Origin: Gammaproteobacteria bacterium
GTDB taxonomy: Bacteria; Pseudomonadota; Gammaproteobacteria; S012-40
Assembly: GCA_029857925.1 (NCBI GenBank)
Contig: JAOUGF010000156.1
Location: forward strand, 1 to 5,972
DNA length: 5,972 bases
Direction of reading: 5' to 3'
Made by a program: the position numbers and the translations under genes. The notes under the pieces were generated by a model. That model was not told where the DNA came from. It searched no databases and saw nothing but the letters and a program-made list of their open reading frames with translations. Shown piece after piece: positions 1 through 5,972 of the stretch. The stretch's first letter is position 1, and each line of letters opens with the position of its first letter.

Positions 1-1993
1 CAAGTCACCGCGTGAACTCTTTAAAGAATTCGAAGGTAGCCATGCCGCCAAGGCCAAACTCGGTTCGGGCGATGTGAAATATCACCAAGGCTTTTCCTGC
101 GATATACGCACGCCACGCGGCCCCATCCATGTCACGCTGGCGTTTAATCCGTCACATTTGGAAATTGTCGGCCCGGTCGTGCAAGGCTCGGTCCGCGCGC
201 GTCAAAAACGCCGCCACGACATACGCGGTTATGAAGTGGTGCCGGTGGTGCTGCACGGCGACGCCGCATTCGCCGGGCAAGGCGTGGTGATGGAAACATT
301 TAATATGTCCAAAGCGCGCGGATATGGCACCGGCGGCACGCTGCATGTGGTGATCAACAATCAAATCGGGTTCACCACCAGCAATCCGCTGGATGCGCGT
401 TCGACCTACTATTGCACTGAGGTCGCGCGCGTGATACAAGCGCCGATCTTGCACGTCAACGGCGACGACCCGGAGGCGGTGATCCTCGCCGCGCAGATTT
501 TGTTCGATTATCGGATGGAATTTCACAACGATGTCGTGTTGGATTTGGTGTGTTATCGTCGCCACGGTCACAACGAGGCCGACGAACCGACTGTCACACA
601 ACCGATCATGTATAAAAAAATTCGCGCGCTGCCGACGCTGCTGACGACATACAGCCAACGTTTGGTAGACGAGGGCGTGTTGAGCGCCAAAGAAGCGGAA
701 GATATCAAGACCCATTATCGCAAAGATCTGGAGCACGGCGAACCCGTTGCGTTTAACATCTTGCCCAAGGTCAGCAATGCGCTGCTCACCGACTGGGCGC
801 CCTTTCTCGACACGGCATGGCAATATCCGGTCAAGACCGGCGTGGCGGCCGACGTCTGCGCGCAATTGGGTACTGCGGTCACCCGCGTGCCGCCCGACTT
901 CGAGCTGCACCCCCAGGTCGCAAAGATCTTTGAAAACCGCGTCAAGATGTGCAAAGGCGAGATGCCTTTTGATTGGGGCGGCGCCGAGGTGCTGGCCTAC
1001 GCCGCTCTGTTGCGCGACGGATTCGCGGTGCGTTTGTCCGGGCAAGACAGCGGGCGCGGTACCTTTTTTCATCGCCATGCCGCCGTGCATTGCCAGGCGA
1101 CAGGCACGGTGTACGTACCGTTAAAACACATCGCGCAAGATCAACCGGCCTACAGTGTAATCGACTCGCTGTTATCGGAAGAAGCAGTGCTCGCATTCGA
1201 ATACGGCTACGCCTCGGCCAATCCGAAATCACTGACGATCTGGGAGGCGCAATTCGGCGATTTCGCGAACGGCGCGCAGGTCGTCATCGATCAATTTATC
1301 AGTTCGGGTGAGGCCAAATGGGGGCGCTTATGCGGCTTGGTGATGATGCTGCCGCACGGCTATGACGGCCAAGGCCCGGAGCATTCGTCGGCACGCATCG
1401 AACGTTATTTGCAATTGTGCGCGGACGATAATATGCAGGTGATTATTCCCAGTCTGCCCGCACAGATGTTCCATGTCTTGCGGCGGCAAATGATACGCCC
1501 GTACCGCAAACCGCTGGTCATCATGACACCGAAAAGCCTGCTGCGGCATCACAGTTCCGTATCGCCGTTGTCCGAGTTGGTCGACGGCGAATTTAAAAAC
1601 GTGATCGGGGATGTCGCCGCGCTGGATGCCAAGGGCGTGACACGGGTTATTCTGTGCAGCGGCAAGGTCTACTTTGAATTGGCGCACGCACGTGAAGAAC
1701 AGAAGCGCCACGACGTCGCCATCGTGCGCATCGAACAACTCTACCCGTTTGATGACGTCGCGGTACGCGCGGAACTCGATCGCTACGCGCCCGACGTAAA
1801 ACTGATATGGTGTCAGGAAGAACCACAGAATAAAGGCGCTTGGTTCTTTATCGAGCGCCAATTCCGCACACTGATGGCACCGCGCATGCTTACTTATGCG
1901 GGCCGCGTCGCGGCCGCCTCACCCGCCGTGGGTTATAGCAGCGTACACAATCAACAACAAAAGGCATTGATAGATGCCGCCTTTAACCTATAG
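1..1993 (+). CDS. sucA: 2-oxoglutarate dehydrogenase E1 component (5'-truncated by window edge)
   Basis: This is the thiamine-diphosphate-dependent E1o subunit, which decarboxylates 2-oxoglutarate in the TCA cycle and reductively succinylates the lipoyl group of SucB in the cytoplasm. The reading frame is open from base 2 and ends at TAG 1991-1993, giving 663 residues. The family is about 930 aa, so roughly 250-270 N-terminal residues lie outside the window. Visible motifs in order are: GDVKYHQGFS (from 68); FNPSHLE with its histidine codon at 155-157; HGDAAFAGQG, whose Asp codon at 260-262 begins the GDA-X30-NN cofactor motif that ends with the Asn pair at 356-361; CYRRHGHNEADEP; the DSGRGTFFHRHA signature of the pyrimidine-binding domain; EAQFGDFANGAQ; HGYDGQGPEHSSAR; and a C-terminal WCQEEPQNKGAW. 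No frameshift or lost key motif is visible. A GTG at 74 is internal, because homology continues upstream of it. It is the first visible gene of a sucA-sucB-lpd operon. Confidence 0.97.
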   Translation, partial: KSPRELFKEFEGSHAAKAKLGSGDVKYHQGFSCDIRTPRGPIHVTLAFNPSHLEIVGPVVQGSVRARQKRRHDIRGYEVVPVVLHGDAAFAGQGVVMETFNMSKARGYGTGGTLHVVINNQIGFTTSNPLDARSTYYCTEVARVIQAPILHVNGDDPEAVILAAQILFDYRMEFHNDVVLDLVCYRRHGHNEADEPTVTQPIMYKKIRALPTLLTTYSQRLVDEGVLSAKEAEDIKTHYRKDLEHGEPVAFNILPKVSNALLTDWAPFLDTAWQYPVKTGVAADVCAQLGTAVTRVPPDFELHPQVAKIFENRVKMCKGEMPFDWGGAEVLAYAALLRDGFAVRLSGQDSGRGTFFHRHAAVHCQATGTVYVPLKHIAQDQPAYSVIDSLLSEEAVLAFEYGYASANPKSLTIWEAQFGDFANGAQVVIDQFISSGEAKWGRLCGLVMMLPHGYDGQGPEHSSARIERYLQLCADDNMQVIIPSLPAQMFHVLRRQMIRPYRKPLVIMTPKSLLRHHSSVSPLSELVDGEFKNVIGDVAALDAKGVTRVILCSGKVYFELAHAREEQKRHDVAIVRIEQLYPFDDVAVRAELDRYAPDVKLIWCQEEPQNKGAWFFIERQFRTLMAPRMLTYAGRVAAASPAVGYSSVHNQQQKALIDAAFNL

Positions 1994-2008
1994 GATAGTA
2001 TTTTACAC

Positions 2009-2012
2009 GGAG
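2009..2012 (+). promoter_or_regulatory. Ribosome binding site of sucB
   Basis: A GGAG Shine-Dalgarno core lies 8 nt before the ATG at 2021, inside the 27-nt sucA-sucB gap. The spacing is standard and supports this start. No promoter or terminator is visible in the gap, which fits cotranscription. Confidence 0.75.
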
Positions 2013-2020
2013 TATTCGCG

Positions 2021-3208
2021 ATGAAGCTCGATGTTAAAGTGCCGGTGCTACCGGAATCGATCACCGATGCCACGCTGTTACAGTGGCGCAAAAAGGCCGG
2101 CGAATTCGTGCGCCGCGATGAGATATTAATAGAGCTTGAGACGGATAAAGTCGTTCTGGAAATCACCGCCCCTGCGGACGGTGTGTTGGCGGAGATACGC
2201 AAGCCCAATGGTACATCGGTGTTGAGCGATGAAGTGATCGCCGTCGTCGATAGTGAGGCGCAAGCCGGTATCCAAAATGTCTCACCTACGCCGGTCAAGA
2301 CACCGGCAACGACGACTGCCAAGTCCGCGAAATCCGCCACGCCTGAGCTAAGTCCTGCGGTACGTAAAATCGCTGCCGAGCACAATCTGAACACCGCCAA
2401 TATCCCCGGCACCGGCAAGGGCGGGCGCATCACCAAAGTAGACGCCCTCGCGGAACTTCAGGCGCCCGCTGCGTCGTCCAACCTGCCGCCGTTGTCCTTA
2501 AGTGGCGATCGCCCGGAACAACGAGTACCGATGACGCGCTTGCGCAAACGCATCGCGGAACGCCTGAAAGAGGCGCAAAACACCGCCGCGAGCCTGACCA
2601 CGTTCAACGAAGTGAATATGCACGCGGTGATGGAACTGCGCAACAAATACAAAGACAAATTTGAGAAAACCTATAATGTAAAATTGGGATTTATGTCGTT
2701 TTTTGTTAAAGCGGCCATCGAGGCGCTAAAACGCTATCCTATAGTCAACGCCTCCATCGACAACGACGACATCGTATATCATGGCTTTTTCGATCTAGGC
2801 ATTGCGGTCAGCACGTCGCGCGGGCTGGTGGTGCCTATTATGCGCAATGCGGATACCTTAAACATGGCCGAAATAGAGTCCACGATCGCGCAATTCGGCG
2901 CCAAGGCGCGCGACGGCAAACTGTCGATGGAAGAACTCACCGGCGGCACCTTTACAATCAGCAACGGCGGCATCTTCGGGTCGCTATTGTCGACACCCAT
3001 TTTAAATCCGCCGCAGAGCGCGATCTTGGGTATGCATAAAATCCAAGAACGCCCGGTCGTCGAAAACGGCCAAATTGTCGCGCGACCGATGATGTATGTC
3101 GCATTGTCTTATGACCATCGTATCATCGACGGCCAAGAGGCCGTGTTATTTCTGGCGGCGATGAAAGACGCCATCGAAGATCCCTCGCGTTTGTTGTTGC
3201 AGGTGTAA
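2021..3208 (+). CDS. sucB: Dihydrolipoamide succinyltransferase, E2 component of 2-oxoglutarate dehydrogenase
   Basis: This is the E2o core of the complex. It carries the succinyl group from E1o on a swinging lipoyl arm and transfers it to CoA. The 395 residues show the full three-part layout. An N-terminal lipoyl domain spans about 1-77, with the ETDKVVLE motif and the lysine to be lipoylated at K43. A flexible Ala/Thr/Pro/Lys-rich linker spans about 80-107. A peripheral subunit-binding domain spans about 108-145 (SPAVRKIAAEHNL...GTGKGGRITKVD). The catalytic acetyltransferase domain runs from about 166 to the end. The catalytic motif is SYDHRIIDG, with His366 and Asp370. The TISNGG loop has Ser314 where E. 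coli E2o has a threonine by my alignment from memory; the hydroxyl is kept. There is a single lipoyl domain, as is normal for E2o rather than E2p, and the E1o neighbour confirms the assignment. The length matches the family (about 400 aa). Confidence 0.97.
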   Translation: MKLDVKVPVLPESITDATLLQWRKKAGEFVRRDEILIELETDKVVLEITAPADGVLAEIRKPNGTSVLSDEVIAVVDSEAQAGIQNVSPTPVKTPATTTAKSAKSATPELSPAVRKIAAEHNLNTANIPGTGKGGRITKVDALAELQAPAASSNLPPLSLSGDRPEQRVPMTRLRKRIAERLKEAQNTAASLTTFNEVNMHAVMELRNKYKDKFEKTYNVKLGFMSFFVKAAIEALKRYPIVNASIDNDDIVYHGFFDLGIAVSTSRGLVVPIMRNADTLNMAEIESTIAQFGAKARDGKLSMEELTGGTFTISNGGIFGSLLSTPILNPPQSAILGMHKIQERPVVENGQIVARPMMYVALSYDHRIIDGQEAVLFLAAMKDAIEDPSRLLLQV

Positions 3209-3212
3209 GGAG
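3206..3212 (+). promoter_or_regulatory. Ribosome binding site of lpd, overlapping the sucB stop codon
   Basis: The sequence TAAGGAG includes the sucB stop codon TAA (3206-3208) and a strong Shine-Dalgarno core that ends 5 nt before the ATG at 3218. Because ribosomes terminating on sucB sit directly on this site, translation of lpd is probably coupled to sucB. The coupling is inferred; the overlap is seen. Confidence 0.8.
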
Positions 3213-3217
3213 TACGC

Positions 3218-4642
3218 ATGCAGAATTTCGATGTCGTGGTCATCGGTGGCGGGCCTGGCGGGTATGTCGCCGCGATTCGTTGCGCGCAGTTGGGTCTACG
3301 CACGGCGTGCATAGACCCCTGGATCAACAAGCAGGATGAACCCGCACTGGGCGGCACTTGTTTAAACACCGGCTGCATCCCTTCCAAGGCCTTGCTGGAT
3401 TCGTCGGAACACTATCACCGCGTGCAACATCGGTTGGGCGTGCATGGCATTTCGGTCAAGGAATGCGCGTTGGATCTCGGTGTGATGATTAAACGCAAAG
3501 ACGACATCGTGCGCGGGTTGACCAGCGGCGTCGCCGCGTTATTTTTGAAAAACAAGGTCACATGGATTAAAGGTCAGGCCCGTTTATTAAGCAACTCGCA
3601 AATCGAGGTCACGCCGCAACACGCCAAACACAGCGCGCAGCAAACCGTCGAGGCAAAACACATCATTATCGCCACCGGCTCTGTCCCAACGCCATTATCG
3701 ACACTCCCTGTGGATCAAAAATATATCGTTGATTCCACGGGCGCGTTGGATTTCACTGAAATTCCAAAACACTTGGTGGTGATCGGCGGTGGCGTCATAG
3801 GCCTGGAATTGGGCAGTGTATGGCGACGCCTGGGCAGCCAAGTCACCGTGTTGATCCGTGGCGGTCAAATGCTCGGCAAATGTGACGAATCCATCGCGGC
3901 CGAGGCGCAGCGCTTGCTGGCGCAACAAGGCATGGACCTGAAATTTAACGCAAGCCCGCTATCGGTCAGCATAAAAAATAAAACCGCTCACTTGGTTTAT
4001 CGAGACGCGCAAGGCGAACAAACGCTGAAGGCCGATAAGATACTCGTCGCCACCGGACGCACACCGAACACCGCGGGGCTAGGCGCGCGCGAGGTCGGCG
4101 TGCAATTGGACGATAAAGGTTTTATCGTGGTCGATGCCGCATGGCGCACGTCGTTACCGAATGTCTATGCGATAGGCGACGTGATCGGCGGCGCGATGCT
4201 CGCGCACAAGGCGTCTGAGGAAGGGGTCGCGGTCGCCGAGCGCATCGCCGGGCAAGCGGGCCATGTGAATTATGCGACCATCCCGTGGGTCATTTACACC
4301 TGGCCTGAAATCGCATGGGTAGGTGAAACGACGCAATCCCTGCGTGAAAAAGGCATTGAATTTAAAATCGGCAGCTATCCGTTTAAGGCCAATGGCCGCG
4401 CCCGCGCGATGGATGAAGGCAATGGCATGGTGAAGATCCTCGCCGATGCGCACACCGATCGCGTATTAGGGATACATATCTTAGGCCCCTATGCATCGGA
4501 AATGATCGCCGAGGCGGTGGTCGCAATGGAATTTGTGGCAAGCAGCGAAGATTTGGCGCGCACGATCCACGCGCATCCCACGCTGTCCGAGGCGATGCAC
4601 GAAGCGGCGTTGGCGGTGGACAAGCGCGCAATCCATTTTTAA
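3218..4642 (+). CDS. lpdA: Dihydrolipoamide dehydrogenase (E3 component)
   Basis: This is a flavoprotein disulfide reductase that reoxidises dihydrolipoyl groups on E2, passing electrons through a redox disulfide and FAD to NAD+. The 474 residues match the family length. The N-terminal FAD motif is GGGPGG at 10-15. The active-site disulfide is C48-x4-C53 in GGTCLNTGCIPSK. The nucleotide-binding motif is GGGVIG at 190-195. The second FAD motif, YAIGD, ends at D321. The C-terminal dimerisation domain carries the catalytic pair His453/Glu458 in HPTLSE. All catalytic residues are present. The odd point is residues 210-224: where NAD-dependent E3s usually read VTVLEA or similar, this protein has VTVLIRG, so the acidic residue is Ile213 and is followed by Arg214, as in NADPH-using glutathione reductases. 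It starts 9 nt after sucB and so is the E3 dedicated to, or at least co-expressed with, this complex; it may also serve pyruvate dehydrogenase. Confidence 0.96.
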   Translation: MQNFDVVVIGGGPGGYVAAIRCAQLGLRTACIDPWINKQDEPALGGTCLNTGCIPSKALLDSSEHYHRVQHRLGVHGISVKECALDLGVMIKRKDDIVRGLTSGVAALFLKNKVTWIKGQARLLSNSQIEVTPQHAKHSAQQTVEAKHIIIATGSVPTPLSTLPVDQKYIVDSTGALDFTEIPKHLVVIGGGVIGLELGSVWRRLGSQVTVLIRGGQMLGKCDESIAAEAQRLLAQQGMDLKFNASPLSVSIKNKTAHLVYRDAQGEQTLKADKILVATGRTPNTAGLGAREVGVQLDDKGFIVVDAAWRTSLPNVYAIGDVIGGAMLAHKASEEGVAVAERIAGQAGHVNYATIPWVIYTWPEIAWVGETTQSLREKGIEFKIGSYPFKANGRARAMDEGNGMVKILADAHTDRVLGIHILGPYASEMIAEAVVAMEFVASSEDLARTIHAHPTLSEAMHEAALAVDKRAIHF

Positions 4643-4708
4643 TCTCGCGTCTTCACCGTCGGTGTCGGCGTCTTTTCCGCGCCACCTCTTTTTACGCCGC
4701 GCAGGACT

Positions 4709-5972
4709 ATGACTAAATTTCGAAACATCCGTATCGCAATTCTATTTATCGCGCTGGTCGGCGTGTTAGCGGCGGTATACGCGACTCGACAATTAGATTT
4801 CGGCGCGTACCGCATGCCGTTGGCACAGGCGCTCAGCCTCAGCCTGTCGCGTGATGTTTCGATAGAGGGTGATATCCGTTTGACGGTGGGCTGGTCGCCT
4901 AAACTTACGCTCTCCGAAGTGCATATCAGCAATCCCGCGTGGGCGCATAGCCCTTATTTGGTACGCGCGGAAACCATAGACGTGCGTGTAGGATTGCGCG
5001 CGCTTTGGGAGCGCCGCATCGACATTCGACAGTTATACTTGGCAAATGTGACTCTCCATTTGGAGCAAAACTCCGACGGTACCAATAATTGGACCTTTAC
5101 GCAGCAAAGGGAGACGGAAAATAACACGGAAGGTGTTTTCACTACCGCGATCACCGACGTTATTTTAGACAACATAAAAATCGTTCGGCACACCTCCGAT
5201 CAAACGATAAGCGAATATGCGCTAAAAACGGCAACGTTGAAGGTTACGGACGCACATCGCTACCAACTCGCCATGCTGGGCAGCATCGCGGATATGCCGA
5301 TCGCGCTACAGCTTAGCGCCTATCAATCCGCCCCAACCATATGGAAATTCAATACCAAGGCGCAGATCAACACGAGCTTCATCGCCGGTGACATCGACTG
5401 GGACACACAACCCACTGTAAGCCATATCACCGCACGGCTACACACACCTAAGTTGGATACCGCTGCGTGGATGCGTCCGTCGAAGACTGATGACACACCA
5501 TCGTTGTTTGCGCAAGATATCACATTGCCCGGTATAGAACACCTGCCTAAAAACGTCGCCTTTGACCTTCATCTCTCCGCCGATGAAATTCTGTGGCGAT
5601 CTCACCACTTACGCCAAATTGCGCTCGTCGCGCATTATGCGTATCCGCAACTCACATTGGAACAGGTTGATGGCCGTTGGAACGATCAAGCATTTGCATT
5701 CAACGCGTTGCTAGAACCGCATGTTGATGGACTCAGTCTACAGGTATCCGCAAACGCGCCGATCTTGGACATCGCATCGCTGACACAAGAAAAAATACAT
5801 GGGCAAGTGAGCGATGTGCATTTTACCTATGCTACGCGCGGCGACAGTGTCATCACTTGGATGCGGCGTTCTAAGGTGAGCGCCAAGGCGCGCGTGGAAT
5901 ATCTGCAATTAGGCGCCCCGCGCCTATCGCTGTACAACGCGACATTGGCGCTGGACTACCACCCCCGCCAAG
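4709..5972 (+). CDS. AsmA family protein, N-terminal part (3'-truncated by window edge)
   Basis: The frame is open from ATG 4709 to the right edge, giving 421 codons without a stop. Residues 1-8 are short and basic, and residues 9-25 are a hydrophobic segment that fits a signal anchor, so the protein is probably tethered in the inner membrane with its bulk in the periplasm. Residues about 46-130 have the AsmA N-terminal pattern: LSRDVSIEGDIRLTV, then LTLSEVHISNPAWA, then LVRAETIDVRVGLRALWERRIDIRQLYLANVTLHLEQNSDGTNNWTF. The rest is alternating, beta-strand-like sequence. AsmA-like proteins are linked to outer-membrane biogenesis, and several are thought to be bridge-like lipid carriers; which member this is cannot be told without the C-terminus. 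The only in-frame start between the lpd stop and the hydrophobic segment is this ATG. Its AGGA (4703-4706) sits only 2 nt upstream, which is too close for a good ribosome binding site. By eye, base composition is somewhat more AT-rich than in sucA. Confidence 0.88.
   Translation, partial: MTKFRNIRIAILFIALVGVLAAVYATRQLDFGAYRMPLAQALSLSLSRDVSIEGDIRLTVGWSPKLTLSEVHISNPAWAHSPYLVRAETIDVRVGLRALWERRIDIRQLYLANVTLHLEQNSDGTNNWTFTQQRETENNTEGVFTTAITDVILDNIKIVRHTSDQTISEYALKTATLKVTDAHRYQLAMLGSIADMPIALQLSAYQSAPTIWKFNTKAQINTSFIAGDIDWDTQPTVSHITARLHTPKLDTAAWMRPSKTDDTPSLFAQDITLPGIEHLPKNVAFDLHLSADEILWRSHHLRQIALVAHYAYPQLTLEQVDGRWNDQAFAFNALLEPHVDGLSLQVSANAPILDIASLTQEKIHGQVSDVHFTYATRGDSVITWMRRSKVSAKARVEYLQLGAPRLSLYNATLALDYHPRQ

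Noticed and set aside
74..76. GTG at 74 as the start of sucA
   Set aside because: The same frame is open from base 2 and the residues before it (KSPRELFKEFEGSH...GSGD) match the E1o family, so the gene continues upstream beyond the window edge.
152..1090. A 312-codon open frame on the minus strand opposite sucA
   Set aside because: It lies entirely within the strongly conserved sucA coding sequence, its translation has no recognisable domain and is rich in His, Arg and Val in the way of antisense shadows of GC-rich genes, and it has no independent support.
1328..1861. A 177-codon open frame on the minus strand within sucA
   Set aside because: It is a shadow of conserved sucA codons with no recognisable motif in its translation.
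4654..4664. Inverted repeat CACCG-T-CGGTG after lpd as a possible terminator
   Set aside because: With a realistic 3-nt loop the stem is only 4 bp, and no T-run follows directly; the TTTT at 4673-4676 is 8 nt downstream of the repeat and interrupted by G/C. It is too weak to call.
4639..4932. A minus-strand open frame across the lpd-AsmA gap
   Set aside because: It overlaps the hydrophobic N-terminus and start of the AsmA domain, which have clear family resemblance on the plus strand. The minus-strand product has no recognisable feature.

Overview
The window holds the end of a 2-oxoglutarate dehydrogenase operon followed by the start of an envelope protein gene. All recognisable genes are on the + strand. 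Their sequences are typical of Gram-negative Proteobacteria, most likely a gamma- or betaproteobacterium. The grounds are the E. coli-like E1o/E2o sequences, the sucA-sucB-lpd gene order, and an AsmA-family protein, which implies an outer membrane. The genus cannot be named from this sequence alone.

Layout. Positions 1-1993 are the C-terminal part (663 residues) of sucA (E1o), cut by the left edge. Positions 2021-3208 are a complete sucB (E2o dihydrolipoamide succinyltransferase, 395 aa). Positions 3218-4642 are a complete lpd (E3 dihydrolipoamide dehydrogenase, 474 aa). The gaps between these three genes are 27 and 9 nt, so they almost certainly form one transcription unit encoding the whole 2-oxoglutarate dehydrogenase complex. 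E1o decarboxylates 2-oxoglutarate, E2o transfers the succinyl group to CoA through its lipoyl arm, and E3 reoxidises the dihydrolipoyl group through FAD and a disulfide. After a 66-nt gap with no convincing terminator, an open frame starts at 4709 and runs off the right edge. It encodes the N-terminal 421 residues of an AsmA-family inner-membrane-anchored periplasmic protein.

Most of this is ordinary core metabolism, and I see no mobile element, CRISPR array, RNA gene or obvious new system. The most notable observation is in the E3 protein. The strand that normally ends in an acidic residue (NAD specificity) reads L-I-R-G-G, with an arginine placed as in the NADPH-binding motif of glutathione reductases, although the preceding GxGxxG is of the NAD type. 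The coenzyme preference of this E3 is therefore worth checking.
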